The notes beneath the pieces are model-generated. The model did not search any database and was not told the DNA's origin. It saw only the letters and a list, made by a program, of their open reading frames with translations. The translations under genes and the position numbers were made by a program. 64,000 nt of DNA from Bacteroidetes bacterium MED-G20. Lineage in GTDB: Bacteria; Bacteroidota; Bacteroidia; Flavobacteriales_D; Parvicellaceae. This document shows positions 10,857 to 19,880 of this stretch, one piece after another (position 1 is the stretch's first letter; each line of letters starts with the position of its first letter). The stretch lies in contig CAJJCR010000009.1 of assembly GCA_905182745.1 (NCBI GenBank), forward strand, positions 1-64,000. The letters are read 5' to 3'.

Positions 10857-11765
10857 ATGAAAAATATAGATTTGCTTCCAGTTAGAAATTATATTGGCTT
10901 CTTTTTTTTATCAATTACTATTGTTTTAATTGTCAAAATAGTATTCAATATGCTAGCGTTAGGATTTATTGATGCAATTTGGGATCTAAGTAGTATTCAA
11001 ATTTTTAATGACCTTAACAGCAAGGAATTTAAATTTATTTATGCCCATAAAGCATTAGCTTTTTTTGATCAACTTGGAACATTTTTAGTGCCATCTGTTA
11101 TTTTTTTATTTCTTCTTAAAACTTTTTCTCTCGATTACAGGACGCCTAACAAAGTTGACCTAACGAAATGTTTATTGTACTTTGTTGTTTTGTTAGGGGT
11201 TGCCCAACTATTTTTGTTAATATCTAATTATGTAGGCTTTGAATTTCTGCCAATTGAAATAAAAAACTTCCTAAAAGAACAACAAGATTTTAATACTAAA
11301 ATTCAAGAAGGTTTTATATCTAAAAGTTTTAGAAGTTTTTTATTTAATGTTTTATTGCTCTCTATACTTCCTGCAATTGGAGAAGAGTTGTTTTTTAGAG
11401 GGATTTTGCAAAAAATATGCATTGGAATTTTTAAAAATAATATTGCTGGAATTGGGGTTACCTCTTTGGTTTTTGGTATGCTACATTTTCAAATAGAAAA
11501 TTTACTCTCTATAATATTTGCCAGTATTTTATTAGGTCTGATTTACGATTACAGCAAAAACATCTTGCTTACTATCCTATTACATTTTGGATTCAACTTG
11601 TTTTCATTAATAAGTATGCAAGGGCTAAAAATGGAATTAATTTCTGAAAATAATCTTGTAAATTTTTCTAATTATGTCATAATCCCTGTCGCATTGGGAA
11701 TGCTAGCATATTTAATAATTAAGAAATTATTTTGGAAGAAAGATTTATTTTTCTCTGTTGACTGA
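10857..11765 (+). CDS. CPBP-family intramembrane metalloprotease
   Basis: Polytopic membrane protein of 302 aa with about eight hydrophobic segments. The CPBP (type II CAAX prenyl endopeptidase-like, Abi) signature is complete: AIGEELFFRG (the EExxxR motif), SLVFGMLHF (second motif with His) and LLHFGFNLF (third motif, HxxxN). Bacterial members are predicted glutamic-type intramembrane proteases; their substrates are usually unknown. It stands alone on the plus strand, and its last 21 nt overlap the 3' end of the convergent exbD gene. Confidence 0.88.
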   Translation: MKNIDLLPVRNYIGFFFLSITIVLIVKIVFNMLALGFIDAIWDLSSIQIFNDLNSKEFKFIYAHKALAFFDQLGTFLVPSVIFLFLLKTFSLDYRTPNKVDLTKCLLYFVVLLGVAQLFLLISNYVGFEFLPIEIKNFLKEQQDFNTKIQEGFISKSFRSFLFNVLLLSILPAIGEELFFRGILQKICIGIFKNNIAGIGVTSLVFGMLHFQIENLLSIIFASILLGLIYDYSKNILLTILLHFGFNLFSLISMQGLKMELISENNLVNFSNYVIIPVALGMLAYLIIKKLFWKKDLFFSVD

Positions 11766-12207
11766 GTAAACAACTTTGAATGCCTCTGCCTCTTTGAGTT
11801 CGTCGTGAACTTTTCTAACAATTCTCATTTCAGTTTTTTTATCTACTTTAAAGACATTAAAAAAACGGGAGCCCCAAACCTGAGAGTACTCAGGATTCTT
11901 TCTAAGCTCTGTTAAGTAATCTTTAATTTCAGAATAGTCGTTAATTAAATCATCGTCTAATTGAACTCTGAAATCGTCTACTTTTCCTGGAACTCTTCCA
12001 ATCCAAAAATAAGAAGCTTTATATGTTTTTCTCTAAATCAATAGTCTCTTTAATTGCAACTTTATCAATCTCCAATTTTTTAGATTCCTTCTCTTTAAAA
12101 ACTGTAGTTACCATAAAAAAGAAGAGCAACATAAATACAATATCAGGCAATGCCGCAGTTGATATAGCTGGATCCTTTCTTTTTTTACCTTTTGAAAATT
12201 TAGACAT
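11745..12207 (-). CDS. exbD: Biopolymer transport protein ExbD/TolR, second copy (one frameshift)
   Basis: Inner membrane partner of the ExbB proton channel. The track shows only the first 62 aa (DPAISTAALPDIVFMLLFFFMVTTVFKE, the conserved single TM segment with its Asp). After TIDLEKNI the frame breaks near 12020 and continues in another frame as KASYFWIGRVPGKVDDFRVQLDDDLIND, then RKVHDELKEAEAFKVVYSVNREK-stop at 11745. That is the normal periplasmic domain and length (about 154 aa). The start is 8 nt after the upstream exbD. The repair also fits the position: the stop overlaps the convergent protease gene only slightly. Confidence 0.85.
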
Positions 12208-12215
12208 AATAACTT

Positions 12216-12911
12216 TTATTGAACTGATCTATTTTTTTCTTTCATTATCTTTTTAGGATATACCTGTCTTATCGCTGAAATCTTCTGTTTATCACTCTCC
12301 ACTTTATCATTCAATCTTTCAAAAGAAACTCCAAATTTATCTTGGCATAAACTATCTCTTAAAGAATTAAGTCCTTGCATAATCTGATCTAAAACACTCA
12401 TGTAGGTTACATATGTAGTAGAATTATCTAGCTGAATAGATACTGTAGCATTATTTGGCAGAGTTTGAAATCCACTTCCAAAAGCAACACAAGCATCTAA
12501 TCTTCTTGTCCATGCGTCTTGTTCTATCTTAAATAATGGAGCATCTGGATATACATTTAATGCATTTTCTAGAGACTCTAAAGTATCTTCACAAATTTTT
12601 CTAGTAACTTCAATATAAGATGGCTGATTAGCTGTTCCATCTTTATGTTGGTAAAACTTTTTTACAGCATTTTGAATATCAGTAATTTCAGCAAATTCAC
12701 CTTCAATACCTATTTTATCATTTTTGTTTGCCATAATTTGAAGAACATTTCTTTCGTTTAAAAGAAATTCAACATCTGACTTTTGCGGTAATCTTTCTTC
12801 ATGAACTTGAGGCAAATTCATCGTAGTAGTAATAAGAAAGAAAATCAAAAGCAAGAAGGCGATATCTGCCATCGATCCAGCATTAATTTCTTCAACCTCT
12901 CTTTTAGCCAT
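12216..12911 (-). CDS. exbD: Biopolymer transport protein ExbD/TolR, first copy
   Basis: 231 aa, intact. Short basic N-terminus, then INAGSMADIAFLLLIFFLITTTM with the conserved proton-path Asp in the TM helix. The periplasmic part is longer than in proteobacterial ExbD and has a charged central stretch rich in Asp and Glu before the strand AIVSIQL-like NATVSIQLDNSTTYVTYMSVL and the C-terminal motif AIRQVYPKKI typical of Bacteroidetes ExbD. It begins where the preceding membrane protein ends. With ExbB it should form the motor for TonB-dependent outer membrane transport; the two ExbD copies may form a heteromeric assembly (inference). Confidence 0.88.
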   Translation of the reverse strand: MAKREVEEINAGSMADIAFLLLIFFLITTTMNLPQVHEERLPQKSDVEFLLNERNVLQIMANKNDKIGIEGEFAEITDIQNAVKKFYQHKDGTANQPSYIEVTRKICEDTLESLENALNVYPDAPLFKIEQDAWTRRLDACVAFGSGFQTLPNNATVSIQLDNSTTYVTYMSVLDQIMQGLNSLRDSLCQDKFGVSFERLNDKVESDKQKISAIRQVYPKKIMKEKNRSVQ

Positions 12912-13454
12912 TACTTTATAAATTTAACTAGAGAACCACCAATCCATCCAAGAATTGCAATAGATGTCAAAATAATGGTAGCATTAATTGCAGTACTTGC
13001 CAATTTCATGTCTGAACCACTATCTCCTTCTGAAAATGCGTATATTAGCACCATGAAAACTGTGAATATTCCAATTCCAGCAAGAGTTCTAATTGCTTTT
13101 TTAGAATCAATCAAAATAAAGATATCCAAACGCTGCAACAACTAATCCAGATGCTAAATAAATAATGAACATCGAAAAATTAATTAATGTAGATACATCG
13201 CTCCATAAAGTTTTTTCTTTTTCTAAAGAAATCTCTGAAGTTCTATTTGACAAATGAGCATTAAGTTCAGTAGCAGTCATTTCATTAGCCAAACCCTGGC
13301 TCTTAGCCTCTACAATAGCCCATTGCTTTTGTTGTTCGTAACTCATTTCTGCAGGATTGTCGTCATTCATAACCCATACTGTGAAGAGTATTCCAAGAAA
13401 AACAATAGAATAGGTTACTAATTTAGTAATTAAGTTTTGTTTGTTATTTTCCAT
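12911..13454 (-). CDS. Membrane protein of the ExbBD cluster (one frameshift)
   Basis: Two overlapping track ORFs (13107-13454 and 12911-13141) are one protein of about 181 aa. Adding one T to the TTTT run near 13120 changes GYLYFD-stop into GYLYFLIDSKKAIRTLAGIG, joining an N-terminal part (one TM segment, then a soluble loop MSYEQQKQWAIVEAKSQGL) to a part with three more TM segments (about residues 84-107, 117-135, 150-170). No known domain recognised. A membrane protein in this position between ExbB and ExbD is a common arrangement in Bacteroidetes; a role as accessory subunit of the motor is only inferred from that. Confidence 0.75.
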
Positions 13455-13476
13455 TTCTAGAAGCTTAATTTAAAGA

Positions 13477-14334
13477 TTATTTTCCCAATTTATGGTTAAC
13501 CAACACATCGATTAAAGAAATTGAAGCATCTTCCATTTGATTTACTAAAGAATCTATTTTTGATACTATGTAGTTGTAAAAAATCTGAAGGATAATGGCT
13601 ACAATCAGACCAGAAACAGTAGTAATTAGGGCAACTTTTATACCTCCAGCTAACTCGTCTGGTTTTGCTTCCCCCTTCAATTCAATAATATCAAAAGCCT
13701 GAATCATTCCTATAACCGTCCCCATAAAACCTAACATAGGAGCAAGTGCAATAAATAATCCTATCCAAGAAAGGCCTCTTTCTAGTAATCCCATTTGAAC
13801 TCCACCATAGGCGATTACTGATTTCTCAACCATTTCAACTCCTTCTGAACTTCTCTCTAAACCTTGAAGAAAAATACTAGCTACTGGGCCACGAGTGTTT
13901 CTACAAACTTCCTTGGCAGCCTCAACACCGCCATTGGAAAGAGCATTTTCAATATCTTCTAAAAGTTGTTTTGAATTGGTAGTTGCAAGGTTTAAATAAA
14001 TAATTCTTTCAATTGAAAGAGCTAGACCCAAAATCAATGCTATTAAAACAAAGGACATAAAAAGTGGACCACCTTCAATAAATTTTAATTTTAATGCTTG
14101 TGAAACAGAAGTATCTTCTTCTGGAATTGACTCCGATTCCATTTCACTTGTTTCTGGCTCCTTAACTTCTAAGGTCTCAGTTTCTACAACTTCTTCAATT
14201 AATGAAGAATCAGGTGTTTCACTCATTTCTTGAGTTGTGTCTGTATTTATAGTTTCTGCTGAATCGTTCTGTGCTGATAAGGGATTTAAAATAAATAATC
14301 CTAAAAATCCTAAAATAAAAATTACTTTTTTCAT
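13477..14334 (-). CDS. exbB: MotA/TolQ/ExbB proton channel family protein
   Basis: 285 aa. It has an N-terminal signal-like helix (KKVIFILGFLGLFILNPLSAQ), then about 65 residues very rich in Glu, Ser and Thr, and then the ExbB core: TM1 (LFMSFVLIALILGLALSIERI), the loop EVCRNTRGPVASIFLQGLER and the paired helices LSWIGLFIALAPMLGFMGTVIGMI and GGIKVALITTVSGLIVAIILQ. The acidic extension presumably lies in the periplasm and is frequent in this phylum. First gene of the ExbB, membrane protein, ExbD, ExbD run; 106 nt separate it from the upstream asparaginase gene. Confidence 0.92.
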   Translation of the reverse strand: MKKVIFILGFLGLFILNPLSAQNDSAETINTDTTQEMSETPDSSLIEEVVETETLEVKEPETSEMESESIPEEDTSVSQALKLKFIEGGPLFMSFVLIALILGLALSIERIIYLNLATTNSKQLLEDIENALSNGGVEAAKEVCRNTRGPVASIFLQGLERSSEGVEMVEKSVIAYGGVQMGLLERGLSWIGLFIALAPMLGFMGTVIGMIQAFDIIELKGEAKPDELAGGIKVALITTVSGLIVAIILQIFYNYIVSKIDSLVNQMEDASISLIDVLVNHKLGK

Positions 14335-14440
14335 GTTAAATTTATATGACTTGTTTTAAGTTTTGACTTTTGAAGTGGCCAAATTACAAAAAAATATAGC
14401 TTTTTTATTAAAATAATATTTAATCTTATTTAAAAATTAA

Positions 14441-15460
14441 TTATTCTGATATCTCGCCTGCAATATTCGTTAATAAAACCTTTGTAAATTTATCTTTATC
14501 CAATGGGTATTTTTTAATTAACATCATAGATTTTACAATAACAGTTTCTAAGGTCATGTCTCTAACTCCAATAACACCCGCTTTTTTAAGCTGCATTCCA
14601 GTTTCATACTTTCCTTGTTCTATTTTTCCCGCTTTACATTGACTAACATTAAGGAATATTTTTTTTGAAGAATTTAAAAACTCCTCAAGTTCATTTTCTA
14701 TTGGCAGATTACCAGATCCATAGCTCATTAAAACTACAACTTTTGAAGAATTGCTACGTATTGATTTTACAACATTTTTAATTATAATTCCGGGGTAAAA
14801 AAACACTATATTAATACTAGGTTCAAATCCTTTTTCATACTTTATTTTCTTAATCTTATTTTTTAGTAAATAATTTAGATTGAAATTTATCTCCACCCCA
14901 ATATCTGCCAAAGAAGGATAATTATAAGATTTAAAAGCATCAAAATGGTCGGAACTAACTTTGGTTGTTCTGTTACCTCTGAATAATTGATTTTCAAAAT
15001 AGATAGCCACCTCCTTAACTATGGATAAATTGTTACGCTTCTTCGAAGCAATTTCTATAGCAGTAATAAGATTTTCCTTACCGTCAGTCCTTACCTGCCC
15101 AAGAGGAAGTTGTGAACCCGTTAATATGATGGGCTTTATCAAGTTTTGAAACATTAAACTCAAAGCACTAGCAGTGTAAGACATTGTATCAGTCCCGTGT
15201 AATACTACAAAACCGTCAAAATAATCGTAATTTTTAAATATTTCGTCTCCAATTTGGGTCCAAGATTCAAAATTCATATTGGAAGAGTCAAGTGGATTTT
15301 CAAAAGCTATTGTTTCAATCGTGCAGTTTAATTTATTAAGCTCTGGCACTTCCATTGTTATTTGATCAAAATTAAAAGGCTTTAGAGATGATTCTACAGG
15401 GTTTTCAATCATGCCTATTGTTCCACCAGTATATAATAAAAGTACCTTGGATTTTTTCAT
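14441..15460 (-). CDS. ansA: Type I (cytoplasmic) L-asparaginase
   Basis: Hydrolyses asparagine to aspartate and ammonia. 339 aa, intact and without a signal peptide. The first catalytic Thr is in LLYTGGTIGM (about residue 14) and the second in VLHGTDTMSYTASALS; LTGSQLPLGQVRTDGKENL follows as expected. The C-terminal domain contains VVLMSYGSGNLP. Its ATG overlaps the stop of the UbiA-like gene as ATGA once that gene is repaired, so they are probably co-transcribed. Confidence 0.9.
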   Translation of the reverse strand: MKKSKVLLLYTGGTIGMIENPVESSLKPFNFDQITMEVPELNKLNCTIETIAFENPLDSSNMNFESWTQIGDEIFKNYDYFDGFVVLHGTDTMSYTASALSLMFQNLIKPIILTGSQLPLGQVRTDGKENLITAIEIASKKRNNLSIVKEVAIYFENQLFRGNRTTKVSSDHFDAFKSYNYPSLADIGVEINFNLNYLLKNKIKKIKYEKGFEPSINIVFFYPGIIIKNVVKSIRSNSSKVVVLMSYGSGNLPIENELEEFLNSSKKIFLNVSQCKAGKIEQGKYETGMQLKKAGVIGVRDMTLETVIVKSMMLIKKYPLDKDKFTKVLLTNIAGEISE

Positions 15461-16244
15461 GAAATAAATATTGGGGAGATTACAAGAAGTCCATCTAGCA
15501 CAAATAAATAATAAAGTTCACTTTTCATTTTTAAAGAAGGGATTAAAACTAAGTTAGTCATAATCATAAAAAAACAAACTAGATAATTGGAAAGGTATAA
15601 TGCAAAAAAAAACAAAGATAGAATACTCAACTGAGAAATAATAAACTAGCTATTATTGAAAATTGAGGAATTGTATAAATTTTTTTTTTGTCTATTGTCA
15701 TGTCTCTAATGTCAAAGGGTATTGTGATTGCAAATACATATATAAAAATGATGAAAGTAATATTCCAGTTAAAAATGCTACTAGAAATTAGTTGAGGCAA
15801 TGCACAACAAGTCCAGCTCCAACAAAAAGAAATAATTAAAATTTTAAAAAATGGAATGTTTCTAATTTGGAATTTACTTGAAAAAGCATTTCTGTAAAAA
15901 AAAACTAAACCAAAAAAAGGAATAGAAATTATAATTAAATAAATATTCATAATGTAAAATGATAGAAACACAGAAATTAAAAACGAAACAAAAACTATCC
16001 ACTTTATGAGTTTATTATTGGATTGGCACCAAAGAATTTGATTGAAACGGTGATTGTGTATGACTCTTTGTGAAATATTTTGCAAATTGTATCCAAACAA
16101 AGTGGAAAAGAACACCAGGATTATCACCAGCAAATCAACATCTGATTCTGTGTAAAAATAGGTGCTTAGAACAACTCCAACAGCACCTAATGAAATCCAG
16201 ACATTAGAAAAAACAATAAATTCTATTACTTTTTTTAGTTGCAA
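15457..16244 (-). CDS. UbiA-like prenyltransferase-family membrane protein (one frameshift)
   Basis: Polytopic membrane protein, about 262 aa after repair. The track ORF stops at 15627, but adding one T near 15635 (CTCAGTTGAG) continues the frame through LSILSLFFFALYLSN and LVLIPSLKMKSELYYLF to a TGA that overlaps the asparaginase ATG. The match to an ATGA junction strongly supports the repair. The late Asp motif DIRDMTID resembles the second DxxxD site of UbiA enzymes. The first NDxxDxxxD motif appears replaced by YNLQNISQRVIHN, so it may not bind Mg-diphosphate in the standard way. The start is 3 nt after the upstream gene. Substrate unknown. Confidence 0.6.
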
Positions 16245-16247
16245 AAA

Positions 16248-16919
16248 CTAACTGCCTAAAATATTATTTGTAATTAATGCAATTACAACCCCTAAAACAC
16301 TTCCAGAAGAAGAGCCAATATAATTTTTGGTCTTTTTAACTGAGTGAAACCCTTTTTTAAATTGATTTTCTAAAATAGCTTGATCTTTCAAATCTTCTTT
16401 CTTTAGGTTTTTTGTTCTAATTATTAAAGTGCTAATGACTGGAACAGCTATTACCAAACCAGAATTAGATTTATTAAAAACCCCACCTTGATAGCTGTCT
16501 AAAACACCTATAGATATTCCTGAAATTATTCCCATTATAAAGTGTTTTATTGGTTGGAATGTATTTTTAGCTTTTCTCTTTCCTAAAACATACTGCTCCA
16601 TATGTTCTTTAGACAAAAGATTTCCGATGGAAGAATCAGGAACATAGACCCAGTTTTTGTTTAGGGTTGGTGTACTATAAAAAAGCACATCTGCATTTGG
16701 GTAAATTTTAAATATCCAAATATCTTTTTTGTTTTTTTTCTGATAACCAGCTAGGTGATCTTCTTTAATTTCAAGTAACTTAAGATTTATAGTGTCTCCT
16801 GAAAGAAGGTGAATTGTTATGTCTTGTAAGTCGCTATTTTTATCTTGGGCATTAGATTCAAATGTTGTGAAAAAGAAGAAAATTAAAATGATTAATAGTT
16901 TTTGTAATTTTTTGTTCAT
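16248..16919 (-). CDS. Unknown exported protein with Gly/Ser-rich C-terminus
   Basis: 223 aa, not recognised. A signal peptide is visible (KLLIILIFFFFTTFESNAQ). The next part has short beta-like stretches (ITIHLLSGDTINLKLLEI, GYQKKNKKDIWIFKIYPNADV) reminiscent of small beta-barrel or SH3-like repeats seen in Bacteroidetes envelope proteins. Two hydrophobic Gly-rich segments follow (HFIMGIISGISIGVLDSY and IGSSSGSVLGVVIALITNNILG), the second looking like a glycine-zipper helix. First gene of the run leading to the UbiA-like protein and asparaginase, divergent from gcvP. Confidence 0.6.
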   Translation of the reverse strand: MNKKLQKLLIILIFFFFTTFESNAQDKNSDLQDITIHLLSGDTINLKLLEIKEDHLAGYQKKNKKDIWIFKIYPNADVLFYSTPTLNKNWVYVPDSSIGNLLSKEHMEQYVLGKRKAKNTFQPIKHFIMGIISGISIGVLDSYQGGVFNKSNSGLVIAVPVISTLIIRTKNLKKEDLKDQAILENQFKKGFHSVKKTKNYIGSSSGSVLGVVIALITNNILGS

Positions 16920-16972
16920 AAAATAAAATTAAACAATTTGTCAACATTATATAGCGAAACAAGTTCTATATA

Positions 16973-16980
16973 TATATTTG
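16973..16980 (+). promoter_or_regulatory. Candidate -7 element upstream of gcvP
   Basis: TATATTTG fits TAnnTTTG and ends 18 nt before the gcvP ATG in the 79-nt divergent intergenic region. No TTG lies at the expected distance upstream, so this is only a partial promoter match. Confidence 0.3.
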
Positions 16981-16998
16981 CTACTATAAATAATTGTT

Positions 16999-19869
16999 AT
17001 GGATATAAATTCTTTTGAAAACAGACATATTGGTGCAAATCAAGACGATATTAATAAGATGTTAAATACAATTGGTTTAGGGTCTGTTGATGAGTTAATC
17101 CATCAAACAATTCCGAATTCAATTTTAAAAAACAGTCCTTTAAAAATTAGTGATGCAATAACTGAAAATGACTACTTAATCAAATTAAAAGAAATTGCTG
17201 ACTTAAATAAAAATTTTGACAATTATATTGGCCAAGGTTATTACGGTACACTTACTCCAAGCGTTATAAAAAGAAATATTTTATGTAATCCGGGCTGGTA
17301 CACAGCATACACTCCTTATCAGGCAGAAATTGCTCAAGGAAGATTAGAAGCGCTTTTAAATTTTCAAACTTGTGTAACCGAACTCACTGGGATGGAAATA
17401 GCAAATGCGTCTCTTTTAGATGAATCAACTGCAGCTGCAGAGTCTATGTTGATGTTTTTTCACATGAGATCAAGGTCTCAAGTCAAATCTAATGTGAAGA
17501 AATTTTTTGTTAGCAACGACCTATATTTACAGACCATAGATGTAATTACTGCAAGAGCAGAGCCACTTGGAATAGAAATTGTTTTTGGAGATGCGAATTC
17601 AATAGATCTATCCAATGAATTCTTTGGTGCAATTGTACAATATCCAAATGCTTACGGTGAAATTTACGACTATAGTGAGTTTACTTCTTCTGCTAAAAAT
17701 TTAGACATTCAAGTTTCTGTAATAGCTGATATAATGAGTCTTGTTTTGCTTAAAAGTCCCGGAAGTTGGGGAGCAGATGTCGTTGTTGGATCTACCCAAA
17801 GATTTGGAGTTCCTATGAGCTATGGCGGGCCTCATGCTGCATTTTTTGCATGTAAAGATTCTCACAAAAGATATATTCCAGGTAGAATTATTGGAGTATC
17901 CTTAGACGTTCATGGAAATCCAGCATTAAGAATGGCTCTTCAAACAAGAGAACAACATATAAAAAGAGGAAAGGCAACTTCTAATATTTGTACAGCTCAG
18001 GCCCTTTTGGCAGTTATGGCTAGTATGTATGTTGTCTACCATGGTCCAAAAGGTTTAAAAAACATTGCAGAAACAATTAGACAAAAAACATCTAGTCTAA
18101 AACAAGCTCTAATAAGTTTGGGATTTGAAATAAATAATTCCAACCATTTTGATACTATTTCCTTTAAAGAAGACTTAAGTTCCTTAAAGTTACACTTAGA
18201 AAAAAATGAAATTAACGTTGGTTATTATAAAGATGTTGTAACAATTTCTGTAGATGAGACAAGTAGTTGGGATAGTCTCACTAGACTAGCAAATATTTTA
18301 GGGGAATTTAAAAACTCCAATTCAATAGTGAAACTTGAAAAAGAAATAGACAAACCTCTTTTTTTACCAAAAAATAATTCAATTCTAGAGCAAAACGTCT
18401 TTAATTCTTATCATTCTGAGACAGAAATGATGAGATATATTAAAAAACTTGAAAATAAAGATTTATCGCTTGTTCACGGCATGATTTCTCTTGGTTCTTG
18501 TACAATGAAGTTAAATGCAGCAACTGAAATGGAACCTATTACTTGGCCTGAATTTGCAAATTTACATCCGTTTAGTCCTGTAAATCAGACGCAAGGGTTT
18601 CAACAAATATTTAAAGAGTTGGCGGAAGATTTAAGTGAAATAACTGGTTTTGACCAAGTTTCGCTTCAACCAAATAGTGGTGCTCAAGGTGAGTATAGTG
18701 GACTTATGGTAATAAGAGCTTATCATATATCAAATAATGAAGGACATAGAAATATATGTCTAATTCCTACGAGCGCTCACGGAACTAATCCTGCAAGTGC
18801 AGTTATGGCTGGAATGGAAGTTGTTTTGGTCAAATGCGATGAACTTGGAAATATTGACATAGAAGATCTCAGGGAAAAAGCTTCACGTCATGCTGATAAT
18901 CTTTCGGCCTTAATGGTTACTTATCCATCTACACATGGAGTTTTTGAAAAAGACATTATAGAAATTACTACTATTATACACGAATTTGGAGGACAAGTCT
19001 ACATGGATGGTGCCAATATGAATGCTCAAGTTGGTCTTACTTCTCCAGGGCTAATTGGAGCAGATGTATGCCATTTAAATCTTCACAAAACTTTTGCCAT
19101 TCCTCATGGAGGAGGTGGACCAGGAATGGGACCAATTGGGGTTGCAAAACATTTATCGCCATTTTTACCTGGTAATCCAATTATAAAAACTGGTGGATCT
19201 CATGGAATTAAAGCAATCAATGGTGCTCCTTGGGGAAGTGCTTTAATTTTGATAATTTCTTACGGATATATAAAGCTTCTAGGAGCTAAAGGATTAAAGA
19301 AATCAACCGAAATTGCTATTTTAAATGCTAACTATTTACAATCCAAATTGAAAGACCATTTCGATGTGCTTTATTGTGGTCCTAGTGGTAAAGTTGCTCA
19401 TGAAATGATTCTTGATTGTAGATCCTTTAAAAAAGATTCAGGAGTTGAAGTTGAAGACATTGCAAAAAGATTAATGGACTATGGCTTTCATGCGCCAACA
19501 GTTAGTTTCCCAGTTGCAGGAACATTAATGGTAGAACCAACTGAAAGTGAATCACTCAAAGAATTAGATAGATTTGCAGAGTCGATGATTGGTATTAGAA
19601 ATGAAATTAGAGAAATTGCTAACGAAAGTTATGATGAAGTTGACAACGTACTAAAAAATGCTCCTCATACTGCATTTCAAGCAGTAGATGAAAATTGGAA
19701 TCACAAATATTCAAGAAGAAAAGCAGTTTATCCAAATCTAAATCAAATAAATAACAAGTTTTGGCCTCCAGTAGGGAGAGTAGATAATGCATATGGAGAT
19801 AGAAATTTAATTTGTAGTTGCCTACCTTTGGAAGAATATGAAAAACAAAACGAAGTAATTGAAAAATAA
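16999..19869 (+). CDS. gcvP: Glycine dehydrogenase (decarboxylating), P protein
   Basis: P protein of the glycine cleavage system: PLP-dependent decarboxylation of glycine with transfer of aminomethyl to the H protein. 956 aa, one uninterrupted frame covering both homologous halves. N-terminus FENRHIGANQDDINKML is typical. The first half has YTPYQAEIAQGRLEALLNFQT; the second has SCTMKLNAATEM and the PLP lysine in LNLHKTFAIPHGGGGPG. The C-terminal end contains FPVAGTLMVEPTESE. lpdA in this window (58.1 kb) encodes the L protein type; gcvT and gcvH are not here. The following T9SS gene starts 11 nt later. Confidence 0.97.
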   Translation: MDINSFENRHIGANQDDINKMLNTIGLGSVDELIHQTIPNSILKNSPLKISDAITENDYLIKLKEIADLNKNFDNYIGQGYYGTLTPSVIKRNILCNPGWYTAYTPYQAEIAQGRLEALLNFQTCVTELTGMEIANASLLDESTAAAESMLMFFHMRSRSQVKSNVKKFFVSNDLYLQTIDVITARAEPLGIEIVFGDANSIDLSNEFFGAIVQYPNAYGEIYDYSEFTSSAKNLDIQVSVIADIMSLVLLKSPGSWGADVVVGSTQRFGVPMSYGGPHAAFFACKDSHKRYIPGRIIGVSLDVHGNPALRMALQTREQHIKRGKATSNICTAQALLAVMASMYVVYHGPKGLKNIAETIRQKTSSLKQALISLGFEINNSNHFDTISFKEDLSSLKLHLEKNEINVGYYKDVVTISVDETSSWDSLTRLANILGEFKNSNSIVKLEKEIDKPLFLPKNNSILEQNVFNSYHSETEMMRYIKKLENKDLSLVHGMISLGSCTMKLNAATEMEPITWPEFANLHPFSPVNQTQGFQQIFKELAEDLSEITGFDQVSLQPNSGAQGEYSGLMVIRAYHISNNEGHRNICLIPTSAHGTNPASAVMAGMEVVLVKCDELGNIDIEDLREKASRHADNLSALMVTYPSTHGVFEKDIIEITTIIHEFGGQVYMDGANMNAQVGLTSPGLIGADVCHLNLHKTFAIPHGGGGPGMGPIGVAKHLSPFLPGNPIIKTGGSHGIKAINGAPWGSALILIISYGYIKLLGAKGLKKSTEIAILNANYLQSKLKDHFDVLYCGPSGKVAHEMILDCRSFKKDSGVEVEDIAKRLMDYGFHAPTVSFPVAGTLMVEPTESESLKELDRFAESMIGIRNEIREIANESYDEVDNVLKNAPHTAFQAVDENWNHKYSRRKAVYPNLNQINNKFWPPVGRVDNAYGDRNLICSCLPLEEYEKQNEVIEK

Positions 19870-19880
19870 AAAAGAATAAA

